Of a stretch of 64,000 nt of DNA, positions 22,521-35,500 are shown in pieces (position 1 is the first letter of the stretch; each line of letters starts with the position of its first letter). Origin of the DNA: Loxodes magnus. Its lineage: Eukaryota; Ciliophora; Karyorelictea; Loxodida; Loxodidae. The translations under genes were made by a program, and so were the position numbers. The stretch lies in the NCBI GenBank assembly GCA_946699065.1, contig CAMPDV010000189.1, forward strand, positions 186,001 through 250,000. The letters are read 5' to 3'. The notes below the pieces were generated by a model. It was not told the DNA's origin. It was given only the letters and a program-made list of their open reading frames with translations, and did not search any database.

Positions 22521-24400
22521 AAATCCAGCGATCTTCACCTTATAATTTTCTCATCATTTCCTTAGTTGGCTTATCTCTTAGTAAATTCTTTTTGAGCATA
22601 TCTACTATCAGCTTCTTCACCAAACTAGTTCATTAAAAGCCAGAATCTTATCTATGCAGTAAATATTTATGCTCAGAAGATAGAAGAATAATCTTAATTA
22701 CCACTTCAGATTCTTCAAAGGTAAGAAATGCTTAATCTCTTTAGATTAAAGATTAAATTCTAGATATTTAAGATATTTTAACTTAATAGATTAAGATTTT
22801 GACGATTTATAGAATAAAATTCTATAATGGGCTAGAATGGTAAATTATCAGAGTTCTTTCCGAGTAACAACAAAAAAAAGCGTGAAAAATTTTAACGGCT
22901 AGGATAATTTATAGTTGGTTGGAAAGAAGGAGTATTGGTAAGGCTTTTAATTACAAGATATATAAGTTAGGACGATTGTGGAAATGCTCACTAATTTTAT
23001 TAATTAATACTAAGAGTTTGGTATAAACCATATTCTGATATATGAATTCCAGAAGTTAAGGAAGTAAGAGAGTTATATCCTAATCCCATCTTAAAACAGG
23101 TAGACAAGGAAATCCTATTTATTTACTTTATTTTGTATAAGTACCATGAGAATAAAATTAACATTCTCTATTTCAATTTTCGTAAGTCCGTAGCTACAAG
23201 GTCATCTCAAATAAAGCTAAGTTAGGACTTCAGTATCGAGGAATATCGTAAATTTTATAATTAGTTTGTAGATTTTTTATTTATATCGAAACATCCTTTA
23301 AGAACTCTGCTAAAAAACATTAGCATTCACTTATAATAAGTCATAACATGATCCCAATCTTAAAATCTTCTTAACTATCTTTGATGACTTTAATATCCTT
23401 TCATTATTTCAAATCTATTAATATAAGATCATCTTAAGAGTAAAATCCGCAAAATAATCCTAAGTAAATAGCCATAAAATTATCAACTGTGCTAAATGCA
23501 GTTATCCCTCAATTCTTTGATATTTCTCCTTTTTCTAGAAATTAAAAAGTTTTCAGATTGTAAGAATAAATCTATTTATTATCGTAATTATGTAAATATT
23601 AACTCATGAAATGTATAGAATATTTCCGTATTCGTAAATATTACAGTGCAAGAGTTTTCTTGGATAATCTTAATCTTTGCTGAAAAGTAATCATACATTG
23701 AATTTTAAAGCAAAAAAAAATTTAGCTGATTCTCCTGAAATAGTTTATCCATCAAACTTGTATAAATATTTTCCATAAATTATGTCACATGTTATTTTTT
23801 TGGTAGTTGGAAGTTTATTTTGTGAGACCTGCTCTTAAGTTCTACTAATTGTATTGTACTTATACACATAATTTTAAATTACTGACTATCTTTAATCCCC
23901 TATATTATCAAAAAATTTTAAATTTTGAGCAGGTGTATTCCCGAATCTTTTCTACAACAAGGATTCAAATATTTGAACTTGCTACCACATCCATTTTTCA
24001 TTTAGCTTTAAAATATTGCTAAGAAGATCTTACTCTGAGTTTTTGCTTCTAAAGATATACACATTTCCCTAGATTATATTCATAGTGTAGTAATCTAAAG
24101 GTTCAGGAAAATCGATACAATGGTAGATAATTTCTCACTGCAATTATTATTTTTACAAGCTAAATATGATTTTGTACACTAGCCTAAGCCTTGTATGATG
24201 GAAATTTGATAATGATAGGATGGTGTAAGGGATTTAGAATAAATTAGGTTAGTATAAATATTAATTGAGCAAATGAAAAAGATGTCCCTTACATATAGAC
24301 TTTGGATGGATGGTAGTTTGTATTAATGGAGTAAGTGAAAATAGATTGGAATTAGCGCATTGCAATATGAAATTAGAACTAAATAATTAAGCATTTAACA
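22521..24400. other. Possible coding stretch, frame not decidable
   Basis: The plus strand keeps coding-like composition downstream of the kinase-WD40 relic, but two frames read equally well and no family motif appears. In a genome where all 64 codons are sense I cannot choose a frame without homologues, so no CDS is called. Confidence 0.3.
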
Positions 24401-26100
24401 ATTTACAAATTATTACAATATTTATATTTTTTCTATCAATGAGACTTGGTAGCATCAAGACTTCATTAACTAAATATTTAACCATGGAAGTGAATTTAGT
24501 TTATTGAAGAAATAATAGGAAATGACATATTTAATAAATTAGAAATTGCTTAATGTAAATCATTGAGAGCTTAAATAGACTTACCTTTCTGTGTGTAAAA
24601 TGAATCGATAGAACAATTCATAAAACTGTAACATTACCTATGATAACGTATGATATTATTAAAGAAGATCACTACTCCTAAACTAAGCCTCATATTAGAT
24701 AGATGAATGTGTCGGTTATTAAAAAGTAGCAATTTTTATTTGAAATTTATTCTAAAAAAGTACTGAAAACTTTATAACTGAGTGATGAAATAATTACCCA
24801 AAAAAAGCTGATGTTGAAGAAAATAGTAGAAAAAATAAAGGAGTAAATTAAGTTTCATAATTGGGTAAAAGTCTTAGAACGAAAGTGAAACACGTGAGTC
24901 TATTTCAATTATTGCAACAAATGATTGGAAAGCTTCATTTAGGACTGCCAAATTATCTTAGATATAATAAGCATAGAAAATAAGAAATATGCTATTTATT
25001 TTTAAATTACGTACAAATATAGTGGTGCAGCGAAAACTCTAAAGAAAGGCATCCCATTGAAGATGCAAATTGCAGATTAGGTTAGTAAGGGAAATAAGAT
25101 ACATAATATTTACGAAGATCATAACAGAAGTCTATGAAAAATGTTACTTTAATAAATTTACTTCAGAGATAGTTAAGGATTAAAATTTTAATTAAATCTG
25201 GACCTAGTTGATATCGTGTGAGGAAGCTACAAATTTGAGTAATTAATACAGAATCTTTAGGAAAGCTTTCAAGAAAGCAAATAAACCAAATAATAAATGA
25301 TCACAAAAAGGAATTTTAGAAATAAGAAGAAGAGGTTATTTAGACAAAACTATACTTAAACAAAAAATAATAGGAAAATACTAAAAAGCAGGTACCAATG
25401 AGCACATATAGTTACTCAGGGAACTAACTAGAGAAAAAAAAATGCATTAAGAACAGTTTGAATATTTAGCAAAACAAAAATTGAATTAAATCTAAAAAAG
25501 TTAAATAAAAGTTTACAAACAGCAAAGAAGCAGAAAGACAATAAAAAATTAACAAAAAAATGGAACTCGAGCAAAGAATGATATTATTGCAAAAAGGCTT
25601 AATACTAGATTTGAACTGGATAAGCAATGATGGAATTAATGGAAGAATAACTCTAAAAATAAGAAAACCAAGAATGTAAGTTTAAAAAAGAGACAATATC
25701 AAACTTTACCTAAAGTTTATCTGAATTTTTATTTAATAGTAAAAAATTAGGAAAAAGATATTTAAAATTGTATATAAAAATAATAAGTTTAATACGACTA
25801 AATTTATTAAAGTTCGAGTATAATTTTTGATGATGGGTATGATTAAAGTAGTGAAGAGGAAGATTAAATTATCTATTTAATCTAAAAAATGAATATCGAT
25901 GCATGGAAATAGAATAAGATTGAATTAGGAGCAGTATATGAGATTATAACAAGGGAGAAGTAAGTGTATTACTAGTAGGTGTATTTTGGTAGCATGAGTT
26001 GTTTAAACTCTTGGAGAACATAAATATAATAAAGAAGCATAAATGATTATCTGCTATTTAAATAATTTTTTAGAGCTATAGATTAATTGGAAAGAAAAAG
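24401..26100 (+). CDS. Possible coding region, unknown, perhaps fragmented
   Basis: The plus strand gives protein-like text with TAA/TAG as Gln and TGA as Trp: MQIADQVSKGNKIHNIYEDH near 25060-25130, LDLVDIVWGSYKFEQLIQ near 25200-25260, a Lys/Gln/Glu-rich coiled-coil-like part at 25280-25650, and an acidic piece (FDDGYDQSSEEEDQIIYLI) near 25830-25880 followed by NKIELGAVYEIITREKQ. These are not all provably in one frame, so there may be frameshifts or more than one gene. No domain is recognised. It faces the minus-strand gene at 26260-27030 tail to tail. Confidence 0.35.
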
Positions 26101-26259
26101 AATAATTAGAGTAAGCTATTTTCTATTTCTTAAACTTACTAATTAAGAAATGAAATAATTTAACTTGCTCTGTTTGATTTTAATAAATTTGCTTAAAAAG
26201 CTTAAAGGAGTTATGTAATCACATTTTAAAATCACTAAGAAAAGAGCAACTATCTTTTA

Positions 26260-27030
26260 CATTAATAATCATAGCAAATATGAAAATAATTACCCTCATT
26301 ATTGCAAGGTTATTATATGTGATTTAATTCATAGATTGTAAAAAATAGATTCTAGTCTATGCTTAAATCTATATACAAAGCTACTTATAATACATAAAAT
26401 ACCTTTACTATACCTACTGTTCCTTTTTATTCATATTCTCTAAATTTATTAATAACAATCGATAGGTATTACTCTTAGCAAATTATCGTATTTATTATTG
26501 AATAATCTAATAGCTTATTTCCAAAATTCATTATTCTTTATTATTCATAAAGTTTTAATTTAAATTTCTAGAGTAAACTATCTATCATTATCATAAGTCT
26601 AACCCCTAATAGACTTTTAGTGATATATAAGACTTAATATACTCATTTCTTTATATATAGCAAATCACTGTCTGCTTTATTTAATACTAGATTCTATTTC
26701 AATACTTGTATATCCATTCTAGTTTTTAACTCATTTTAATCCTTATATCATTAAAGTATTATTCCCCTAAAAATTTTTTCATATACATCAGTAATTTTGC
26801 TATCAAAGATATGCTGAAAGCCAATTTCCAGCTTATTGCAACTTAGCCGTATAACTTCACATGAAGCAATCCTTTAACTCTCTTTTTTCTGCGTCCATTT
26901 GAAATAGAAACTTTTCTCTTAAGCACTAATTAGCGAAAGCCATTTTAGCTTTAAATCTTAAGTCATTCAACCATCTACTTACTTAGGCCTAAATAATCAT
27001 ACTAACTTTCTTTCCTTACCTCTTATCTAC
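26260..27030 (-). CDS. Probable coding region, unknown protein
   Basis: A single minus-strand frame from about 27030 to 26260 reads as good protein text: LRFKAKMAFANQCLREKFLF, MDAEKRELKDCFMWSYTAKL, later EFWKQAIRLFNNKYDNLL and FVYRFKHRLESIFYNLW. TAA/TAG are Gln and TGA is Trp. A possible start is the ATG near 26996 (MIIQAQVSRWLNDLRF). It is rich in basic and aromatic residues with no obvious membrane span or signal peptide. I do not recognise a family. It is divergent from the kelch gene, and the short gap (about 27030-27110) should hold both promoters. Confidence 0.45.
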
Positions 27031-27109
27031 TTATTAGCTAGTGCTATTCACCTCCTTTTGAATGATACTAGTGTAGTATAATAACGAATATTAAGGTAGA
27101 GTTAATATT

Positions 27110-28400
27110 AAGTGAATAAGAACGCTAATAAGCAAGCTAAAGAGTTGATAGTTTGGATCAGTAAGAAGGGATTATGAAATTTAGTTAAAGGACTAAGCAT
27201 AAAACCGTTTAGAGTATCAAAAACTATTTGCAACTACTTTGAAAGAAATCTTGAATGAACCTAAAAATTAGCTGCTGGGTTAGATACCAATTTTCATATA
27301 AGTAATAAGAAATAAAGCAAGTTGAATATGACACCTAAGACCTAAAGTCTGTTTATAAGATAATAAGGTGATCACATTAAAGTAGTTATTGAAATAAATA
27401 CTTTATAAACAAATGAAGTCTAAATAAGAGTCAATAACTCCTGTCTTATTTCTTCGATCTATTGGGAAATAAAAAAGAGGGAACAAACTTGCTAGACTAT
27501 ATGGTAAGATTCCTATCCTTCTGTCTAAATACGAGATATTCAATAGCTACTAGTATAACAACTAATTCGTCTATCATTTGTAGAATGGAAGCTGCTATAT
27601 GTATGTCTATTGGGTTCTTAAAGATAAGCTTTTAGAAGTAAATATAAGAGAAGAAATACCTAATTTTGCTGCTAACTTGAAAGTGAATAATTTTGTATAT
27701 ATAATAGGAGGAAATTACTATTAAACTGGAGTATATGATGCTTGAAGTATTAATATTAATAGTTAAAAACTTAGTTGACTACCTAGGCTACTTCTACCAG
27801 TAAGTTCATCAGCAGCTGCGTATTTTAAAAACGAAATTTATGTAATAGGAGGACATTTATCAATTAGAAAGATAAAAGATGTTCAATGCTATAACTTAAA
27901 AGAAAATAAATGAAGGAAAAAATCACCGATTAAATAAGAAAGGTCAGAACATCAAGCAGTTGTTTATAAGAGCAAACTCATGATTTGTGGAGGAAGTTCT
28001 GATACCTAAGAGTACTCCAGTTTTGAAGTGTACGATGATATAAACGATAAGTGAAGTGTTAGTGACATAACTTTACCAGCTCCATATTTGTGCTTTGGAA
28101 TTTGGCCTAAACCTTTGATGATTGTAGGAGGATATAATATAGCATATGACTAGGTTAACAATCTATTTATCATGAGCAACTAAAAAAAATGAAAAGCATT
28201 TCCTTTTGAACTTCAAATAGGAGTCGAGAATCCTATACTTTTGATAAGAAACTAGATCTATATGATAAGGAAGCATTCAGCCAAATGTTCTGTAAAAAGA
28301 TAAATAGAAGGTTAGAAGGTAACTGACTAAAATTTAGAAGCGACTTCTAATCAATAGCATTCCATAATGATATATTAGATAACTATGTCAGAGCATGATT
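27110..28400 (+). CDS. Kelch-repeat protein
   Basis: One plus-strand frame, with TGA as Trp, gives a helical N-terminal part (about residues 1-180, pieces such as YQKLFATTLKEILNEPKN) followed by kelch repeats. Double-glycine strands lie at VYIIGGNYYQTGVYDAW (about 27700), IYVIGGHLSIRKIKDVQCY (about 27845), MICGGSSDTQEYSSFEVY (about 27975) and MIVGGYNIAYDQVNN (about 28120). Each is followed by the conserved W about 20 residues later (NKW, DKW, KKW), and these Trp codons are TGA. Kelch propellers bind proteins, often actin or ubiquitin-ligase partners; ciliate genomes commonly carry coiled-coil plus kelch proteins. The first ATG is not clear, so the start is approximate, as is the end. Confidence 0.75.
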
Positions 28401-29639
28401 TTGTGTGACGAGTCTGAAGGAAATAGCGCTATTTTACTTTAAATCTAAATATCTTTATATTATATTAAGAAAGGCCATCTTGTTATATTTAAATCAGTTA
28501 TATTAATAAAACTTAACTTCTAAGAACAAGATTGAAGAGAACTGAAAAATTTATTTTCTTCAGGGAGTGATTTCAGCTTGTTGTAAAGAATATCGAACCT
28601 AAAGAAAAAAATCCGGATCTAAAAAAAAGCAATTCATCACGCTATCCAATGAGTAATTTTAACTCCCTTGATTAATTTAACTAAGAAAGGATAATTTTCT
28701 CAGAGTAAGGCAACATAAAAAGAGTAAGGAGAACAAATTCGTTTTTAATATTTAATATTAAACTGAAATTTCAGTAACAGAATGCTTGATATTTATAGTT
28801 GTTATGAAGCAATATACAAATGAAGATATGCTCACATCTTAAATCCTTCATACCAAAATAAAATTTCTTATACCTCAGTTTTGTAACAGCAAAAGGTATT
28901 TTATACTATTTTGCTTTCAGCTTGACTTTAGGATGGCACTACAATTCTAGTTATAATTCGTTTAATAACTATTATTTCACTTTATTTCTTTAAGGTAATC
29001 AAATAATTAAAGCTTATTGAAAGAGTTTATCTGAATAAAGAAGGAAAATTAATCTACAAAAAATGAAAAAATCTATTGGCTTCATTACTAAGCTCTTCCC
29101 AATTCCTTATTCATCTATAAAAGGACTAGAAATAAAAATCTCTTTTACCTTTCTATTCTGAGAAAGATTAAGAACCTTTACATCCGTATTAGTTGTCAAA
29201 GAGCTCATCTAGCTTTCAGAATAATTTTATATCCTTAAAATGACAGTTGGCTTAGTAAATATAAAACCTAGGCTGAAATCATTTATATAATCAAAATTAT
29301 ACTTCAGAAAGGTATTGCAGTTCTATTATCTTAGTATGATCATATCATCAATAACTGTGATCATATACTAAAAATAGTGTCTTGAGAAGGAAATATCAAA
29401 TATCTCATTTTGAGACTTTTCTCATAATCATGCCTTTTATATTTTCATATCCTTTTCCAGTATATTGCTTAAAGCACCACACTTTTTTATGATATGATAA
29501 CTGCTTTTTAGCAAGCTATTTTCCAGTTAAACAAGCACTATCAACTAATATCCTTCATATATACATGTCTAATACAGCATATAATGTATAATGCTATATA
29601 TGAACTTATACAGATAGAAAGGAAAGATTCATTATCTTA
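28401..29639. other. No recognisable gene
   Basis: Mixed A+T-rich sequence. Short protein-like phrases occur in several frames but nothing consistent or homologous was found. Confidence 0.4.
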
Positions 29640-30500
29640 AGAAACCAAGAATTTAACAAAATGAGACTGGAGCTGTGTGAATGGAGATTGAAGTAGAATC
29701 AGAAAAATTTAAATTGAGAATTATCAAGCTGTAAGCGATACTGCTATTGCAAATCCTCCTAATATCTTTTTAAAAATTGCAGCGAGAAATACAAGAAGTG
29801 GAAATAAAGTCAAAACTGAAGAATGAGAAATTAGAAGGCCAAATTATATCATAAGAAGGGAAGTGATATAGAGAAAGATCAGCCTTTAAAAGGAAGACAA
29901 GATTGAGCTTTGAAAAGCAAGACTATGCGAGTTCAAGAGCTCGTAAATAGTTTGAGTCCCAAATTTTTTTTATTAAAAAACTGGAAGTATAAGTTACTGT
30001 CCTCCGTAGGGTTGAAATACTCTAAAAGGAAATTTTTAATTTTACCTTATCATATCTTTAAAAAAGCTTCTTCTTAAAATACAAAACCACTGGAAATAAG
30101 CAAGCTAAAACATTTCAAGCATCATGAGAATTTTTATTTCTAACGGAATAAATAAGCAGGAAAACTCAGTCTGATTATATATATTCTACCTATTTTAGTT
30201 ATAAACTTACAGAACATTAAGAATCAAAATATAAAATTATATCGCTTAGATCATGCTTCTGAAGTTAAGAATGATAAGAATCTCAGAGGAAGAGAGATCT
30301 TATTACCGAGTTATATAAATCCTTAAAATAGCTGGGTTAATTCAAATACCAAATAGTTGAAATGTCTATTAAATTAACTAGTTAAGTTTCAAAAATCGAA
30401 CTTAGTTAAGATGATTGTATAAATTAAGAATTTTAAGATTATAAGATATCCTATTTTAATATAAATAAGCATGCTAAAATTAAGTTGTATAAACTAGTAA
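29640..30500 (+). CDS. Probable coiled-coil coding region, unknown
   Basis: One plus-strand frame gives strongly charged text with heptad-like hydrophobics: LQREIQEVEIKSKLKNEKLE near 29775-29840, FEKQDYASSRARKQFESQIF near 29905-29965, and TELYKSLKQLGQFKYQIVEM near 30305-30365. TAA, TAG and TGA are used as Gln and Trp. It could be a cytoskeletal or scaffold protein, but no family is identified and both ends are unclear. Confidence 0.35.
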
Positions 30501-31027
30501 ATAATAATAGGATAAAATGAGGAAATAAAGTTAAGAGTCAAATGTTTATAGTATTCACTTAATGATTAAGGGTATAGAATGTGAAATTAGCTTTAAATCA
30601 GTTAAAATTATAAAACATAAAGAATTTAACTTAAGACTAGCTATGATATAATTAGTAAAAGGCTAGAGTTAAGAATTACAAGATAATTAGAGATATGAGA
30701 TTAAGTAGACAAGGTTAGAGCTAGAATGTCGATATAATAGCTTTTATATCATGGTTAGGAAGTATATTGTAATGAAGGTCTAGATGCTAAAAATTATTTT
30801 AGATGATTAAACTTTATGGTAAGTATAGTTTTTTCTTCTTAAACCGAAATATAAAACTTTAGTTTCCTTAAAGATTAGTTTACTGTATTATTACAATTAA
30901 ACTTAATAAAATTTAAGTAAATAATGCTACTGTATACTTCTTATAGTTTAGATCATCTAATTTCCTTTTAAAACTAGACAATAGAATATTTATCTTTGAT
31001 CCTCAAATTTATTTAAGCTTTGCTTAA
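30501..31027. other. No recognisable gene
   Basis: A+T-rich sequence before the repeat array; nothing supported. Confidence 0.4.
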
Positions 31028-34000
31028 TTCTCAGACATTTATGTGATAGGATCAGAGCTCACAAGGTTAAAGGTTCTAACTTCGAAATTCAACTCTAATC
31101 CTTTGATTATTTCTTTTTTAAGTTTTCAAGGATTGATACGTTATCAAGAACTGAGTTCTAAGGTTCATCGAAAATAAAAACAGAAGCTCTTCTAACATTC
31201 TAAAAGTACGTATATTATGACTTTTCAGACTAAACATGTAATCTAAAACAGGGTTCTCGACAATAACCGAGACTTGTTTCTTAATTCTACTCCAAGTCTT
31301 AATAAACTTCAGATTTATTGATTCTTAGACTTATTATGTTATCTAGAAAAGAATTTTCAACTTAAATTGAGACTTGACTACTTGTTCTACTCCAAATCTT
31401 AAATTGCTTTCCCTTTATCGCTTCTATGATTTGACTTGAGAACTATAAAGATCTCTTGAGTTGAAACTATCTTTACTTCTTTTTCTTCTGCAAGTGTTTA
31501 AGTACTTCAGATTTGTAACTTCTAAGAACTGCTATTTGGCCTTGAGCAGAGTCACGACTATAAATTGAGACTTGTTTCTTAATTCTACTCCAAGTCTCTA
31601 AACACTTCAGCTTTATTGAATCTAAGAATTCTCATGTTATCTATAACAGAGCTCTCGAGGTAAACTGATACTTTACTCCTTGTTCTACTCCAAGTCTTTA
31701 AGTACTTAAATTTATAGCTTCTAGACCTTAAATGTGATCTAGAACAGAACTCTCAAGTTCATCGAAGTTAAACACCTAAATCTTCTTTCATTCCTGCGAT
31801 ACTTAAAGTTTACCGTTTATAAGACTTTTTATGTAATCTATAACAGAGCTGTCAAGTATAACGGAATCTAAATTCAAGGTTCATTTTTAAGTCAGTAAAT
31901 TCTTCAGATACTAAATTTCTCAGAATCGATATAATAGACAAACAGAGAAAAGAGCCGAGATTTGACTTATTGTTCTACTCCAAGTCTTTAAGTACTTTAT
32001 ATTTATTGCTTCTAAGAATTTATATGCAATCTAGAAAAGAGCTCAAAATCAGAACCGTGACTTGATTCTTAGTTCATTTTTAATCTTTAATTACTTCAAA
32101 TTATCGCTTTGTAGGCTTATTTAGACAATAAGACAGAACTCCTAAACTTCATCGAAGTTAAAAACCGAAATTTATCTATCATTCTTTAAGTTCTCCAGTT
32201 TTTTCGCTTTTCAGATTTGATTTTAGAAACAAGAAACGAGCTATTAAGTTTTTAGTATTCTAAACTTAAAGTTCTTCTAACAGTCTTTTAAGTTCTTTAG
32301 CTTTATTCCTAATTAGACTTATATGATAGATAGAATAGAGCTCTTAAGTAGGACGGAGACTTAACTCGTAGTTCTACTCCAAGTTTTTTGTACTTCCGCT
32401 TTATCGTTTCTTGGATTTGTTTTGATAACAAGACAAAGTTCGCAAGTTCAACTAAGTTTAAAATCAATTTTCTTCATTCCTTCTTTAAGTACTTCCGATT
32501 TATCGCTTCTCAGACTTATTTTAAGAACTTGACTCTAAACTATAACGGAATCTAAGCAAAAAGTTCAGCTTTAAGTATTTAAGTTCTTCAGCTTTATCGT
32601 AACTCTGACTTAATATGAGATCTCAATTATAATGGAATCTTAACTCAAAGTTCTTCTTTCATTTTTTATTTTTTTAGTTTTATTTATTCTCAGACTTGAT
32701 TTTACAACTAGATCAATCTTTTTATTAATTTGAGGATAATTCAAGGTTTAGCCCCCAAAATTTTAAATTTTGGCTTTTCTCGATACTTAAACTTGCTTTT
32801 CTAACTATTTCACTTTCAAGCAGATCTTCGTTATACTTTAATTTTCTACTTCAAAACCTTTGAGATTTCCGACTAGTTTCTATATTCTGACTTTCTTTCA
32901 GAGCTTGCTTCTAAGATCTAGTTATACTGAGCTTTACTTTAAAGTTTAATTTTCAATCTTTTTTACTGATAGACTTGTTTTTTCAAACTTAGTTCCAGGA
33001 CTAGATCAAGTTCTTAAGTTGAACTAGTTGAACTTCAAGATTTAGGTCTTTTTTGATTTTTTTATATTTATACTCAGACTTATTTTCACAACTAGATCAA
33101 ATTTTCAAACAAATCCTAGTTTTATCTCAAAGTTTTCTTTCAAGCCATATTTCAACATCTATTTTCTATACTCAGACTTTGGATTAAGGAAATAAATCAA
33201 GTTCTTTAGTAGAGTGCAGTTTTAATTCAAGGTTTAACTTTTAAGCCTCCACGATTAGGCTCTTTTCGATACTCAGACTTGATTTCAAGTTCTCAAGTTA
33301 GTCGGAGAAAAGTTTTACTTTCAAGCCTTTATACATCGTCTATTATCGATAGTCAGACTTATTTATAGAACTAGATCAAGCTTTCTAGCAGATCTTAGTT
33401 TTACCTCCACGTTTAAATTTCAATCCTTTTTATTTAATCTAATTGTTTCTTTACTCAGTCTTATTCTAGAACTGGATCAAGTTTTACATTAGAACGAAGT
33501 TTTTCCTTAGGTTTAACCTTCAAGGTTTAATTCTTTTGCTAGTAACTCTACTTATTTTTATAACAGAATCAAGCTTTAAAGTAAATCTATTTTTTTTCTT
33601 TAGAATACACTTAAAAGCCTTAGATTTTCTCCTAATTTAGATACTCAGACCTAACTTTTAGAATTAGATAAAGCTTTACAGTAAAAAGAGGCTTTCATTT
33701 AAGTTAAGCTTTCAAAATTTAAGTATTTTTTCTTGCTTCCCTACTCAGACCTAATTTTTAAAACTAGATAAAGCTCTGAAGTAGAACTAAATTTTGTCTC
33801 AATGCTAAACTTTCAAGGATAAAGTCTTTTGCTAGCTTGTTATTTCAGACTCATTTATAGAACTAGATTAAACTGCAATTAGAACGAGTTTTACTCCCAC
33901 GTTTAACTTTCAAACTTTCATATATGGCTTTTTTCGATATTCTATCTTTATGTTTAGAACTAGATCAAACTTTACATTAGGACTAAGTTTTTTCTTAGGC

Positions 34001-34260
34001 TTAACTTTCAAGTTTCATTTCTTATCTAATATCATTACTCAGACTTGTTTTCAGTACTAGATCAAGTTCTTAAGAAGAGCAGTCTTTTTCCTTTTGTTTT
34101 ACTTTCCAAGCCTTTCATTTCTTTAGCTAGCTTCATTTTTCAGCTTTTCTTAAAAATAGTTCAAACTCTACTCTAGAACTAGTTCTATCTAGAGGTTAAA
34201 CTTTCAAGCATTAATTCTTTTGCTAGTTTCATTATTCAGACTTAATTTTATAACAAGATT
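31028..34260 (-). repeat. Degenerate ~100-bp tandem array 1, remnant of a repeat-protein gene
   Basis: About 30 diverged units of roughly 99-103 bp, recognisable by recurring text such as CTCAGACTTATTTT, AGAACAGAGCTCTCAAGTA and TCTACTCCAAGTCTTTAAGT. On the minus strand, in the Gln/Gln/Trp code, they decode as a 33-34 residue repeat of the type DKAEVLKDLEQNYELSLRST then WELCS.... Examples are NKAKELKRLLEELQ, NKYKVLKDLEQNNKSNLGS and DKAEELKYLKLNFLLRFRY, several in one continuous frame from 32760 to 31860. Some units need a one-base frame change, so the array is decayed or partly so. From 32.7 to 34.26 kb a second subfamily dominates (AACTAGATCAAGTT text). The repeat looks helical; function unknown. 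Confidence 0.75.
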
Positions 34261-34860
34261 ACCTCTTCGCTTCTTCAAAAATATCTTAAATACTTATATT
34301 TCTTAACTCACCTCTCAAGACTTAATCTAAATACCAAATGAAATGCCTCTAAGTTTGCTTATATTTATAAAGCAAGCAAAGTTATTTTTGCTTATAGATA
34401 CAACTCTTAAGATGTACATTCTTACTCCTTATAGCTTTTCAAAACACTCTTTAACATTTAAAATTTATCATCAATACAGCATGTCATTTTCATAAGTTAT
34501 ATGCTAATATTACTTATTTTCCATAGCCATTTGTTTGACCTATATATTTAATTCAATAAAGTCCTTTAAGTCATAAAAGCTATTAAATACCCTTAAGCTA
34601 GTTTAGGCTGCTTCTATAATACCTTATTCTCTATATTTAATTATATTTAAAAATGCTTTATTTTTAAAGCTAGTGCTAATATCATCGATAACGCTTATTA
34701 AAGGCTAATATAGAAGTGTTTTGATTCTTAGCTGCCATTCTTTAGTTTTAAGTAGTTGTTAATCTAAGATTTTAACAAGCTACTGTTACTATCTTTAAGG
34801 CTTATTTTGACCATTGATTGTTTTTCTTGTATACTTAATGTTTCAGTTTTATTAAGGAAG
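34261..34860 (-). pseudogene. Probable 5' part of the array-1 gene, unknown
   Basis: Immediately upstream, on the minus strand, of array 1 the sequence reads as protein in one frame: SVIDDISTSFKNKAFLNII, IIEAAQTSLRVFNSFYDLK, FIELNIQVKQMAMENKQYQ, with TAA/TAG as Gln. It then runs into the first array units at about 34260. I infer that it is the N-terminal, non-repetitive part of the repeat protein. No domain is recognised, and the state of the start codon is unclear. Confidence 0.4.
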
Positions 34861-34989
34861 AAACAGCAGGATAATGAGATTAATTACTTAGATACAATGA
34901 AAGAATCAGATGTAAGTTTCATTCTTCTAATCATAACTCTAAAACCCCCTAAAAGATCATCAGCAATCTCCTCAGTTTAGAAGATCAAA

Positions 34990-35500
34990 AGACTTTAAGC
35001 TAATAAAGAGCAATTTAAAGAAAGAGAGAGATATTATGACTTTAATAAAGTCTTTGCTTTGACTGCCTTATAGACTATTAGTAAGCTTATCATTTACCCT
35101 ATAGAATAAGTCGTTTAGTTACTCGTTAGCAACGATATTGGAGAGACATAAATTACCATATGATAGAAGTAGTTATTAGTTGGAGATTGAAAGACAGTCT
35201 TCATTAAAAGAGTTTCTGCTTTGTATTTTGTTTTGAGCGAATTTGACTAGACTTAGACCTTATAAATTTGATAGCTAATGAAGAAAAGCAACGAGATATG
35301 GAGCGAAAAGTTGAAAAAAACTTAAGCAGAAAGGAAACCAAGCACATAAATGGAAGGTTAGATCGTATGTTCCAATCTTCTTAGCTGAGCTAAAACTTGA
35401 AATTATTTTATTTTAATCATACAAAAATCTTTTATCAGATAACAGAAGAGAACTTTGAGGGTTTGACTAAATTCAACTTTGTAGTATAAAAACTAGATTT
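34990..35500 (+). pseudogene. Mitochondrial carrier (ADP/ATP carrier-like) relic
   Basis: Plus-strand text DFNKVFALTALQTISKLII followed by YPIEQVVQLLV (about 35040-35135) matches the start of a mitochondrial carrier repeat, with the PxExx(K/R)-type signature reduced to P-I-E-Q-V. KTVFIKRV follows near 35195. Then, after a one-base frame change, FLLCILFWANLTRLRPYKF (about 35215-35270) parallels the L-W-R-G-N-L-x-N-x-x-R-Y stretch of the ADP/ATP carrier. Later repeats are not recognisable with confidence. Such carriers exchange nucleotides across the mitochondrial inner membrane; this copy is broken and short. Confidence 0.5.

Noticed and set aside
22521..24400. A long single CDS downstream of the kinase-WD40 relic
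   Set aside because: At least two frames read equally well as A+T-rich protein; without stops or homologues the choice would be arbitrary.
24401..25700. Guanylate-binding-protein-like GTPase
   Set aside because: The coiled-coil-like C-terminal look suggested it, but no P-loop or other G motif could be found upstream.
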